DNA from: Peribolospora baueri
Taxonomy: Eukaryota > Basidiomycota > Peribolosporomycetes > Peribolosporales > Peribolosporaceae
Assembly (NCBI GenBank): GCA_029717555.1
Contig: JAMDHS010000006.1
Coordinates: forward strand, 310,001 to 374,000
Length of the DNA stretch: 64,000 bases
Direction: 5' to 3'
Positions 1 to 10,352 of this stretch are shown here, piece after piece (the stretch's first letter is position 1; each line of letters begins with the position of its first letter). The translations under genes were made by a program, and so were the position numbers. Below the pieces are notes generated by a model. The model did not search any database. It saw nothing but the letters and a program-made list of their open reading frames with translations, and had not been told where the DNA came from.

Positions 1-1550
1 CGAACAGGGTCGAGCGGGGCCACGCACGGGAAAGGACGATCGATTAGCTTGGGAATGCGGGTAAGCGGTGGCTACTACAACTGCAGATGAGGCCCATGAC
101 GAGGAGCGAGGCGATGGCGGGATATGAGACAGACCAACGGCGGACGGCGGACGGTTCGCGACGGGTTATGCGAGTGGAAACGGACCGAACGGTGACGAGC
201 GGAAATGCGGTCGCCGAGCGCCACTATGTGACCACCTAATCACAGTGATTACTTACTCGATCAGCATGTAAGCAAGGCTGAATGAGACGTCCTCCCAGTC
301 GCTGCCAGCGAGCGGGCGAGACACGACGCCGGGGCTAACGAGACCAGCGGCGGGGCACGGTCGCGTGCGTAGGTTGGGTGGCGCCGCGTCGGCCATCGAC
401 CCCACCCGCGGCGGTGAGACCGTGGAACGGCCCAGAGCGCCACGGAGAGCGACTGGGGCAAGACGGAGGGGATAAGGGCGGAAAGCAAGGCGAGCTGGGA
501 CGGAGAGGTTGAGATGAGGTTGGTGAGGTTAGGCGGACCTGCCCATCTCGGCGTCGTTCCCACGGGCGCAGCTCATTCAGCCCGACTGCGGCAAGGCACG
601 GATGCAGCGGCGGGGCGAGCGAGGGTCGCACAAGGAAGGGCCAGGGACTTAACCGGGTTAATAAGATAGCAAGCAGGACGAGTGGCAGCAAAATTAAGGA
701 GAGTAATGGCGAGCGAAGGAAGGAGGGGTGTTCGAAATCAAGGCTCTAGTAGTACAACTCAAAACGCGCCCGGCCAAGCGTTCCACCTCATGAACGCTGA
801 TCGGGTCAGCCAGCCGAGTCTGAAAGCGAAAAAAAAGGTCTCGCCTCGCCTTGCCTAGACCGGGTCGCCGGCGTGGAAAGGCGGTGCGACAGACGGCTTG
901 GCGACAGGCAATCAAAGACGCCTGATGATGATCCGTGCGCGAGCGGCCACGGGCGTTATCCGACCTGGTACCGGCCCTTCCGTCCGTCCGACCGCACCGC
1001 ACCGTCGTATCGTGCCTGACGGACGGACGGACGGATGGACGGACGGACGGATGGACGGACGGACGGATGGACGGACGCACGTGCACGTTCCCGCACCCAA
1101 CCAAGTCTCTCCAAGTCAAACTCGGTGGAGAACAAAAAAAAAAGGAAGGAAGGAAGGAAAGAAAGAAAGAAAGAGACCACCTGTCGCACACACCTCGACA
1201 CGTCGAAGCGACTTGCGTGCGCGTCACTTCGTCTCCTCACGTCATCCACCGGCGTTGAAGCGACCGCCGCGGAACTTGATCGATCGAGTGCTGGCCGGTC
1301 CGGCGTGCGGAATAGATGGGAATTCACCGGTGGATATGTAGCGACGAGGCTGTGGACATATGTATGTATGTACATCCATGGCATGTAAAAAGTAAGTGGG
1401 CCGATCCGAACGTGCACGCCGCCCCCGCAAGCCTTTCCAAACAATATTCCTCCGATCATACGCGGGCCCTCCACACTGGCTCCTCGAACGGGCGGCCAAG
1501 TATGTCCCCCTCCCCTTCCGCCCCTCTTCGAAACATGTCATCTCGCTCGG
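1..1550. other. No gene recognised; low-complexity flank
   Basis: No reading frame here resembles a known family or shows a splice pattern. The open frames overlap in several phases and look like GC-rich shadows. The stretch holds a (GGAC)n/GGAT microsatellite at about 1018-1077 and a purine-only A/AAGG/AAAG tract at about 1132-1175. The right end abuts the 3' end of the gamma-adaptin gene, so part of it is probably that gene's 3' untranslated region. Confidence 0.5.
1018..1079. repeat. GGAC/GGAT tetranucleotide microsatellite
   Basis: Tandem GGAC units with a GGAT about every fourth unit, giving a 16-bp higher-order period repeated about three times. It is read directly from the sequence. 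It creates Arg/Thr/Asp-rich shadow frames that should not be taken as genes. Confidence 0.85.
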
Positions 1551-4500
1551 TCAGGCCGGCAACAGGTCGGCGGGGAAGCCGTTGAAATCGGCCTGTTCTT
1601 GCACCGGCCCTGAAGACGCGGTGCTAAAAGCGATGCGCAAGCGGAGGCGGATACGGCTCTGAAACGACGACGACGACGAGAGAAATGAGAGGGACATGAT
1701 CAGGATAAGGTCAGCGACGGCGCGTGCAGCCTGTCCGAAAGCTAACGCTGAACCATGCTCCACGGCGTGATCACTCACTCCTGCCGGGGCCATGACTCTC
1801 ATCTGTTGACTCTCCGTTGCTCCTACCGAGACTGTGGGGTTGGAAATGGCCAGCATCTGCAACTTTTGACTCTGTCCAATGGGACGACCGGCCAACGACG
1901 GGGCGAGAACAGAGGTTGGCATCAGTCTGTCAATGATCATACGATACGGGCTTGGCGGCCAACCGAACATCCTTTTTCCAGTCACAGCCGCAGCACCGAC
2001 GCTCACCTTCGGCACAGCAGCCTGGAGCTGCACATTTTCCACGCTCTCTACCCCCGTAGCGGTGAAAGAAGCCAAGATGTTAGCAATGGTCGGCCTGCTC
2101 GGGTCGACATTGGGCGTAAAGGTGATCTTGAGGCCCTTGTCATCGTACGCCGTGTACGACTGTCCTGCCGGTCGCGCTGGCGCTGGCACGGACGCTGGCA
2201 CAGTGGGCGGAGGAGGAGCAGGGGTGGAAGAGGAAGGCAAGGTGCCGGAGGTTGGGAAGAGGGGGAAGGCCGTCGAAGAAGCAGCAGCAGCCGTCGGTGG
2301 CGAGGATGCGCCCGACAAGCCTGCGAGGTCGCCGAACACACCTCCCGCCGCCGGAGTGGCGGGGGCGCTCGGTCCCACGCCACCGCCGCTCGCACCGCCG
2401 TTGCCGAAGAGACTCAAGATGTCGTTCACGCTCGCCTTGCCTTGTGGAGCGCCAGACGCGGACGCCGTCATGCCGCCGCCGCCGGCCGCCGCTTCTGCGC
2501 TACCATTTCCAGCGCCGAAGATGTCGGCAAGCAAGTCTTGAGTGTTCTGAGCCGCCGCTGCGCCGCCATTGGCAGCAACCGGACTGGCAGGCGTCGTTTC
2601 ATCGCCCATGAGGTCGAGCAGGGCCTGACGGGAGCGCATCGACGCAAACCGCAACCAACCGGTGAGCGTCGGTCAGGCGGGGTGGAAATGACAACAAAAA
2701 CCGAAGACTCACATCCTTGTCCGTCCTCGTGCTGCCCACGCTCCTCTTCTCGCTCACCGTACCCACCACCGTCGTCCTGATCTCTGGCGGAGGCATCTTC
2801 TCCAACACCCCGTCCCTCAGACTGGTAGCAGCCTCGAACAGGCTCCCAAATTCGACCGCCCGTTGCTGGATCTCCACCTCCACGCTGTCCTCGTACGACC
2901 GGAGCATCTCTCGAACGCGCGATTGCGAGGGTGAGGAGGCGTCGATGCGCGTGGAGAGCTTGACGAGCGCCGTGAGCACGTACTGTCGGATGAGAGTGTT
3001 GGTGTAGGGAGACTGAACGACCGAGGAGATCAAGTCGAGCAAGTCCGTGTCCTTGAGCTGGAGAAAGGCGGGCGGAGGACGAGGCGAAGATATGGGTTAA
3101 AAGCTTTCATTCCTGCGAACAGGCAAAGAGGCAGAAAACGCACCTCAACGGGAACGCCACCCTCGCCCTCAACGCCGCCTCCGTTGAGGAGCACGTCGCC
3201 GAACTCTCCGATGACCCACACGGCGGCGAGCGACAGACTTTCCTGAGAGATGTCGGCTTGCAACGCCGCATAGAGCTTATGAGCGGTGTAGGACTGGAGT
3301 TCGGGAGTGTGAGCGACGAGGCGCAGAAAAGACGCCAAGACATCTGCCGATACGTAGTTGCCAGCCTGCGAAAAACAGGGCACAGGAAAAAGAGGGCGAA
3401 AGACAGGGCACAGAAAAAAGGACGGTTGAACATCGGTCGTAAATCACCGACAGGGGAGCCAAGGCGCCAGCAAGAAGCCGGCACTTACAAGCTTGAGGGT
3501 TCGGAGCATGGTGTCAATGTGCCACCGCCGGTTCGGCGCGAACCGATCGGCAGCCAAAGCAATCTGCGTGGTCATCCCCAGTTTGAACTCGTTATCCGCC
3601 ACCTCAAGGAAGGCGAGCAGCTCGCGGGTGAGCACGCGTACGTTGCTCTCATTGATCAGCGCATAAGAGAGTTCGAGAGCGCGCCGACGGATGGAGATGT
3701 CGCCGTCGCGCAGGCAGTCGAGGATGATGTTCCGGTGGCGCTGGACCGCTTGAGTGTCGATGGCGACGACTTTGGAGAGCGTGTTCAAGGCCACATATCT
3801 AGCGAAAGGGGGGAAGACGACGTGAGGATGTGGATGAAACCTAGCGACTGCGACTGGCAGCTCACCGAATGTTGTTATCCCGATTGCCCAAAAACCTTCC
3901 CAAGATGTTGATGGCCATCACCCGCAGTCCGCTTTCGGCTTCAATCTCTAGGATGGTCAGGACGGTCTCATACAAGATGGCATTGCCCACGTTCTTGCTC
4001 GCCTCTGTGTTGGTGGCCACCTGAGCAAGCATGTCGTTCATGACTTCGGACGCTTCGACAGAGTCCTTGCCAAAGATTCGGAGGAGACGCAGGATTTTGA
4101 CCTGCAAGAACGGGTCGGTAATGCCGCTCACGTCGTGCTCCGGGGAGTAGCCGGTGGTGACGAGTGCTTTCAGGTGCCGCACGAGGAGCGGGACGGCCTT
4201 TATGAACGTTAAATGAGGCATGAGAGAGCGTTCACCGACGATACGACGACAGAGATAAGCCAACACTCGCCTTTCGGAAGCCTTCCTTGAGACTCTCGTC
4301 CGTCAAGCACATGTCAGTGACGAGCGTGACTCCGCAGAGAAGAACGCCATGGTTCTTGTCTGAAAGCAGGTTCCGAGCGCGCTCCACAAAGTTGTCAAGC
4401 AGGTCCGGAACCTTGCGAGTGATGCGCATCGCGCAAAGGGCGGCCTGCGGACACGAGAAGTGGGATCGGCACGAGGGACGGTATGGTGGGATCGGAAATG

Positions 4501-5381
4501 AGTAGGATGCGGTCAGACGTTGTTCAAGGCCGGCAAGGTAAACGCCGCATAGACCTCACCTTCCTCCGGATGTAAGAATTGGCGCTGCCCATGAGCTTCT
4601 CCACCTCGTTGCACAAATCCCTCGACATTTCCTCGCTCGAAATGTTGGCAAACGTGCACAGCGCCAGGCCGACGATGTGCATGTTGGAGTGGTTCATGTC
4701 GCTGCGACGACCGAGTCAGAAAGGCGATCGGGACCTCTGTCAGCACGAAACGGGTACAATATGGGTCGCCAAGGGCGGGAATGCGATGGTGGGCGGTGAG
4801 TGACGAGAAAAAGAAAAGCGAGGACTCACTTCTTCAGGCTGTTCGTCACAAGCGTCAACACCTCCTGGTTCTCGTCCAACAGCAGCATGATGCCCAAATA
4901 CCCCAGCCTCTTATCCGCGAACCTCGGGCTGGCGACAAGCTTGAGGCACTCGATCTGGCCAAAGTGGGCGGGGTAGCCGAGCATGTGGATGTAGAGGAGC
5001 TTGGCGACGTTGTTGTACCGCGCAAAGGCGTCCTCCTCCTTAAACGAGGTTCGGATGGAGAAGGATTCCTTTTGGATGAGAGCTCGCTCATCTGCTTGGG
5101 TCTTGCAGGAGCGAATGGCCTTGATCAAGGCTGGCGCGGACAATGGAGAGAATGGGGACGCGGTCAACAAGCGTACCAAAGGACGGTCGGTCAAGATCGG
5201 TCACCAAGCCGCAGGTAAAGGTGCCGGACAGCTCTCTTAGGCGCTCGTATCCCACCAAGCTCACTGTCCAGACTCGGATCTGCTCACCCTTGAGGTTATA
5301 GAACCCCATCTGGCCGAGGAGCGCGCCGAGGCGGGGATCCAAAGCAGCCACCTGCTGCTGTTTCTGAAAGAAGGTGGACAT
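1551..5381 (-). CDS. APL4: AP-1 clathrin adaptor complex, gamma-adaptin large subunit
   Basis: Large subunit of the AP-1 complex, which recruits clathrin and cargo at the trans-Golgi and endosomes. Eleven exons read out as 912 residues: 5288-5381, 4830-5130, 4560-4701, 4271-4444, 3866-4197, 3489-3798, 3144-3365, 2713-3057, 2007-2624, 1779-1871 and 1551-1658. The N-terminal trunk carries the hallmark [19 protein letters not shown], then [20 protein letters not shown] and [20 protein letters not shown]. An Ala/Gly/Pro-rich hinge follows around DLLADIFG. The C-terminal ear begins near [17 protein letters not shown] and ends [16 protein letters not shown]. Another in-frame Met, at 5309 just before GFYNLKALIK, is closer to where homologues start, so the first 24 residues are uncertain. 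Intron 4 (4198-4270) uses a GC donor. Length fits the family (about 820-900). The call is firm. Confidence 0.95.
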
Positions 5382-6448
5382 GACCGAAAAGCGCGAGCAC
5401 GGGTAAGGGACGGGAGAGAGATTGGCCAAGGGTCTAGAGAGCTGAGGAAGCTGGAAGGGATGGAGGCAGAACGACAGGATAGGATGCGGCGAGCGAGGTC
5501 TGCGTCGTGGCGGCGAGAGAGCGAGTTGCTGGCGTGACGGTCAAGCTTGGCCTTGGAAGGTCAGACCGGGATAGCCGTTGGGCTCCTTGCTCCTTCGATC
5601 GCGGGGAAGAGAGAAGGAAGAAGGGTCGTGGTCGTTCGTCTGGTCCGTCATCCGTCGTCCTGATCGAACGAAGTACCCACCAGGAGCGACAGGCTGCCGC
5701 ACCGGGCCGCAGCACCCGCAGTTCGCACGCCGGGGCCCACGCGGTAATATCAACGGTCAAGGCGGGACAAGTGTGCGGCCACTTGCAAGCAAGCTCCCGT
5801 TGAACGTCTTCGTTCGCCGCTCTCGTTTGCCTTTGGCATGCCGAAAGCGGGATCCAGGCCAAGCGAACGTGTAGAGTAGGACGAGGGCGAGGTCCGCCGT
5901 TGGCTGGCTTAAAATTGGAGTGGACTTGAGCAAGGAAACGGACGGCTTGGCGACCACCTCAGTTTGCTCGTCGATCAGACCAGATTCTCTCCTCTTTCGC
6001 CCATGGCGACAGCGAAACGGAATGCGGGCGGTGAACAGAGGAGCGCTCGCTCCGTTCCATCGCATAACATGGCCCGCCAGATGCGCTTCGGAAATCGAAC
6101 GGTGGCCTTCTGCGCATGTTCAAGCTTCTTCGGCACGATATCTCTATCTCTACCAGCATGGATGGGACTCTTGAGCCAAAGTGTTTGTGATGTCGCTTGC
6201 GCGATGGCATGCGACGACGGGGCTAGCGACGAGACGAGACGAGGCGTAGAAAGCGCTGAGAATGGACGAGTGGCGGTTGTGATTACAATCATGCTGTGCA
6301 ATGAGGAATACAGAGTGGTCTTCTAGAGGGGCTTTCCGTCGGCGACGGACGGACGATCGAGGGTGCGCTCCATCATCGTCCTAAATCCTTCGATCCCCTT
6401 CCCCTTCCTCCTTCTCCTCCTCCTCCTCGTCTCCCCCGCCTGCACCTG
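5382..6448. other. Intergenic: promoter side of gamma-adaptin and 3' side of COX17
   Basis: About 1.1 kb with no supportable gene. Both neighbours are on the minus strand, so this must hold the gamma-adaptin promoter and the COX17 3' untranslated region. A CT-rich tract lies at about 6390-6440. Several overlapping frames exist but none shows conserved motifs or splice signals. Confidence 0.6.
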
Positions 6449-6486
6449 TTTAAGGTATAGTCTGTTGCGGCAGACTATACCTTAAA
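6449..6486 (-). terminator. Perfect 16-bp stem-loop across the COX17 stop codon
   Basis: The arms 6449-6464 and 6471-6486 are exact reverse complements (TTTAAGGTATAGTCTG and CAGACTATACCTTAAA) around a 6-nt loop. The upstream arm on the minus strand contains the last codons (Phe-Lys-Val) and the TAG stop of COX17, so the hairpin would form in the mRNA. The terminator label is an inference. It might equally affect mRNA stability or translation termination, or be a transposon scar. Confidence 0.5.
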
Positions 6487-6874
6487 TCCGAACGAAGCCA
6501 TACACTCGCGGTGGCGCTGTACAAGCTCGGCGCAATGCCTTCTTGACTCGGAGTCGTCGTCAATGTTGGAGCCAAACTTGAGGAAGCAGTCGTCCCGGGC
6601 TGCTTTGGTCTCGGGGCAAGCGCAGCAGCTGTGGGACGTATGGCCAAGGGCAAGGGCAAGAAAGAGGGTGGGAGGTTGGGGTGGGGTGGATGGGGTCAGT
6701 GGCGTGCGATGTCGTGTGAGCCGTCGTCGTCTCCGTTGCGACAAGGGCAGGCGTACCGGGTACTCACGGCTTGATGCCCTTCGGGTTGAGCGGGTTGACC
6801 GCCTTGGGCGACGTCTCGGGATTGGCGACCGTCGTGCTAGACGCAGGCGCAGGAAAGAGGGCGGCGGACGACAT
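6475..6874 (-). CDS. COX17: Cytochrome c oxidase copper chaperone Cox17
   Basis: Small copper chaperone of the mitochondrial intermembrane space that passes Cu(I) to Sco1 and Cox11 for cytochrome c oxidase assembly. Two exons, 6768-6874 and 6475-6628, give 86 residues. Exon 1 encodes a low-complexity start and NPLNPKGIKP. Exon 2 begins CCACPETKAARDDC, containing the copper-binding CCxC, and the twin CX9C cysteines of the coiled-coil-helix fold follow in DDCFLKFGS and RHCAELVQRHRECMASFGFKV. The C-terminal GFKV is typical. The split inside Pro just before CCAC restores a perfect frame. Length is slightly above the usual 60-75 because of the N-terminal extension. The last codons lie in a perfect hairpin. 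Confidence 0.95.
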
Positions 6875-7897
6875 GGCGGGAGGGCGATGGGAAGACAACG
6901 AGTGTACTTGTCTCGTCACTTTTCTCTCTATGGTCGCTCGACTCGGCCGCGTCGTCGTCGTCGGTCGTCGTTCTTCCGAGAGCAGCTCGGGAGCATCGTG
7001 GCCGGATGTCGCCATCGAAGGGCTGTGCTTAGTCATCCCACGTGGGCCGGGGGGAACGCTGTCATTGGGTCATCGCCGGGGTTGTCCGCCTGGGAGCGAA
7101 TGGCGACTGCGACGGGGAAATGGAAATTGAGCCTTCTATTGTTGGTTCTATTGCCGGGTGGGCGTCGGGCGTCCGGGCGTGGCACGGGCATGCGGAGGGG
7201 CGAGTTAGGGTTACGCGCGTTTCTGAGCACGCTTCCGGCGGCCAGAAGACTGGCGAGGGAGGGCCGGGGCGGCGGAGGGCGTCGGGGCGCCAGGGCGGCA
7301 TCGAAGGAGGGAGCGGGGCGGCGGCGGAGGGGACGAAGGAAGAAGAAGGAAGAAGAAGCAAGGAAAGACGGGAGAAAGAGAAAGAGAAAGAGAAGGGAAG
7401 AAAGAAAGAAGGGAATGATAGGCGGAGAAGAAGAAGAAGAAGATGAACGTCGACGCGACGGGCGAAAGAGACGCTTGATTCACCACCACTCCCACTTCCT
7501 CCTCGTCCAACCATCGCCATCGCGTAGCAAGCCAGCGAAGACCTCCATTACCGACGTCCACTCGCCTCGCCACCATCCCCACGCCCAGCCAGCCCAAGCC
7601 CCGACCACCGACAGCACAGACGAGATAGACAAGACAGACAAGACAGCTAGCCAGCCAGACAGGACCGCCAGCTGTCCACCAACTCAACACAAATAGAAAG
7701 GCCTTCTTCGCACGGCCAGACCCGACGGCCGAGAGCGAGCAGCGAGCGAGCAACGCAGGCAGTCGCAGTCGCAGCGCGAGCACGTCCCCCTCCTTTCCCC
7801 TGGGCCACACCCAGCTTCCCCTCCCCCGCTCGGACCACCGCCGTCGCTCGCCCAGCGCCCACATCCACCACCACCACCACCACCCTCGCCTGCCTCC
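6875..7897. promoter_or_regulatory. Divergent promoter region between COX17 and the PER1-like gene
   Basis: About 1 kb separating two divergent start codons. It contains a strongly purine-biased stretch at about 7340-7445 (GAAGAA and GAAAGA units). The C-rich strand near the PER1-like start has a CAC repeat (about 7868-7885). No coding signal was found. The promoter role is inferred from position only. Confidence 0.5.
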
Positions 7898-9310
7898 ATG
7901 CGTTTGCGGCGTCCTCGTCGTCCCGCCTCCGCCTCCGCCCTCGCCCTCTCCATCCTCGCCCTCCTCGCCGCCTCCTCCCTCGCACCCGCCAGCGCCTCCC
8001 GCGGCGACGCGAGCCCGCAGTTCCAAGACTGCGTCGCGTCGTGCGAGGCCACCTCTTGCTCCGAGCACTCGCCCCTCCCTTTCGTTCTACGCCTCACCTC
8101 CTGGTCCTGTCTCGACGACTGCCAGTACCGATGCGCCCATGAGCTCACCACAGAGGCCGAGGAGCGCGTCGCCGCCCTGCGTCAGAAGTACTCCAAGGCC
8201 GCCGGCATCGGCGCCGCCGCTGCCAAGGACAAGAAGCTCCTCGACGCCGAGCTGGCCAAGCTCGATCCGGTCGAGCGCGAGACCCAGCAGTACTTTGGCA
8301 AATGGCCCTTCCTCCGCCTCTCCGGCGTCCAGGAGCCGCTGAGCGTCCTCTTCTCCCTCCTCAACCTCCAGTCCCACCTCTTCGGCTTCCACCTCCTCCG
8401 CGCCCGCCTCCCCGCTTCCTTCCCCTTCCGAAGAACGTACGCCGCCTTCGCCCTCGTCAGCATCTTCTCCTGGGCCGCCTCCGCCCTCTTCCACACCAGG
8501 GACAAGCCGTTCACCGAGAGGCTCGACTACTACGCCGCCTTTGCCTCCATCCTCTTCGCCTTCTTCCTCGCCCTTGCCCGTCTCTTCCGCCTCCCCGAGC
8601 CCGCCAGCCTGCGTGCCATCTGGTTTCGACGGACACAGCGCACCCTCCGTTCCTTGCGCTTCCTCGCCCTCCTCGCCGCCTGCTCGCTCCTCTACCTCAT
8701 CCACATCCTCTACCTCCGCCGCAGGATCCGCAACACGCGCAGGTTCGACTACACATACAACATGGCCATCTGCCTCCTCTTCGGCATGGCCCATAACGCC
8801 CTTTGGGCCGCCTACGCCATCAAGCCTTCTCTTTTTCCCGCCTCCGCCCGCACCCGCGCCCTCTCCCGCGCTCCGCTCCAACACCCTTGCCCGTCCAAAG
8901 GCCAACGGATTCGCCTCGGCGTCATTCTCGCCCTCATGGTCGGCGCCACCTCCCTCGAGCTCCTCGACTTTCCTCCTGTCTTCTACCGCTCCCTCGACGC
9001 CCACGCCCTCTGGCATGCCAGCACGGTGTACATTGCCAGGATGTGGTACTTTTGGCTCTGCAAGGATGCCGAGGAGAGCCGATGGACGGGCGACGAGACC
9101 GACGTCCCCGTCTCATCGTCCTCGTCCGTCACGGCTTCCTACGAAGTCGTCGCCCCGCCCGTCTCCGTCGTCGCCAACGGCAGGTTGGAAGCCATGGAGC
9201 TGGACGAGGAGAGCGAGCTGAGGATCCGCGTGGAGGGGCCGGACGCGAGGGTAGTCGAGAAAGAGAGGGAACTCGAGCTCGCAGAGAGGTCCAAAGCCTG
9301 GGCGTCATGA
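7898..9310 (+). CDS. PER1: PER1/PGAP3-type GPI-lipid remodelling membrane protein
   Basis: ER/Golgi membrane protein of the CREST hydrolase superfamily. PER1 in yeast (PGAP3 in mammals) removes the sn-2 acyl chain of GPI anchors. Single exon, 470 residues. A signal peptide occupies about residues 1-34, followed by a luminal Cys-rich segment (FQDCVASCEATSC, SWSCLDDCQYRCAH) and about seven membrane spans. Conserved CREST residues are visible: SALFHTRDKPFTERLDYYAA, and near the C-terminus HALWHASTVYIARMWYFWLC. The cytosolic tail after WLCKDAEE is longer than usual, acidic and Ser-rich. The frame on the opposite strand (8087-9016) is a shadow. The fold assignment is firm; the precise reaction is inferred from the family. 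Confidence 0.93.
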   Translation: MRLRRPRRPASASALALSILALLAASSLAPASASRGDASPQFQDCVASCEATSCSEHSPLPFVLRLTSWSCLDDCQYRCAHELTTEAEERVAALRQKYSKAAGIGAAAAKDKKLLDAELAKLDPVERETQQYFGKWPFLRLSGVQEPLSVLFSLLNLQSHLFGFHLLRARLPASFPFRRTYAAFALVSIFSWAASALFHTRDKPFTERLDYYAAFASILFAFFLALARLFRLPEPASLRAIWFRRTQRTLRSLRFLALLAACSLLYLIHILYLRRRIRNTRRFDYTYNMAICLLFGMAHNALWAAYAIKPSLFPASARTRALSRAPLQHPCPSKGQRIRLGVILALMVGATSLELLDFPPVFYRSLDAHALWHASTVYIARMWYFWLCKDAEESRWTGDETDVPVSSSSSVTASYEVVAPPVSVVANGRLEAMELDEESELRIRVEGPDARVVEKERELELAERSKAWAS

Positions 9311-10352
9311 GCGATCCCCAAGTGTCCCGCTTTCCTCTCTCTCCCTGCATTTCTCCCCTCTCTCCCTTCGCTTCTTTCTCTTGACGGCGCCGTCAGTTTA
9401 GCTTCCTGGCAGTGGTGGAAAGTCTCGTCAAACCCCTCCCCCGTCCCGGTGCAGCATCCGGTCTCACCAGAGATGGGCGGGCATTGCGTCGCTGTTTTTT
9501 CTTTCCTTCCCGCTCTTCGTGTCCCTCGCTGTCTGTTCTCTCCCTCGCTCGTCGCAACTTCACCTTCTTCCTTCAACCTCTCTCTCGTTTCTTCGTTTAC
9601 CCCTTTCACCCGCCTACCCTCGCCATCGCCATCGTATTTCGGCCTTTGGACGCGTATTTACGTTTTAACTTACCCTTCTCCTTTCCCTTTCTCATATTTG
9701 TTCCTTACCCCGGCGGTCAGGCGTCAGGCGCCAGGATGTTGAGATGTCGCGGAGAGCAGAACTCCCTCTCTCCCTTCGCCTCAGCATCTTTGCGCTCTTT
9801 GCGCCGCCGTCCATCCTTCCATCCGTCCGTCCGTCCGTCCCTTCCTTGCTTGCTTCCTTCCTTCATTCCCTCCCACCTATCATGTTTATCGTTCGTTCGT
9901 TCGTTCGCTCATTCGTTCGTTCGTCCTTTTCCCGCATGTCTTTCTCCCCTGTCTGTCTCCTAGCCATTCCCTCGCTGATACGTGGAAACCCTGATACGGT
10001 CGCTCTCCAGCCACCTACCTACCTGCGTGCGTTGTCGACGTCGAACGAACGAAGGAAGAGCAAAGCAAAGCAAAGGGCGGTCGAGGAAGGTGGAAGGAGG
10101 CGAGGAGCGAGGACTCCCGGGAACGCGACCGCGGAGGCACACACAAACGTGGGCGCTCGTCTCGATCGAACGAACTCTCGAACAACAGACCAAGACCAAG
10201 ACAAGGTTGTGTTCTGTACATGTACATTTGCCAGAAAGGACCCAAGAGGCCCGCCAAGAAGTGGGCCCTGGACGGGCGTCGGTCTTTGCGGGGCAGGAGC
10301 AGGAGAACGAGAATGAGCTGGATCGCATCGACGGACTGCCCGCTCCGCCAGC
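9311..10352. other. Convergent 3' intergenic region, pyrimidine-rich with simple repeats
   Basis: Holds the 3' untranslated regions of the PER1-like gene (+) and NCA2 (-). A 14-bp perfect palindrome TGACGGCGCCGTCA sits at about 9382-9395, about 75 bp after the PER1-like stop. Further on are CCGT repeats (about 9815-9840) and CGTT repeats (about 9890-9930). No gene is supported. Confidence 0.6.

Noticed and set aside
1021-1077. Regular repeat that could suggest a CRISPR-like array
   Set aside because: The unit is a 4-bp microsatellite with no spacers, in a eukaryotic genome.
8087-9016. 309-codon Glu/Gly-rich frame opposite the PER1-like gene
   Set aside because: Antisense shadow of a firmly identified gene; its composition follows from the codon bias of the other strand.
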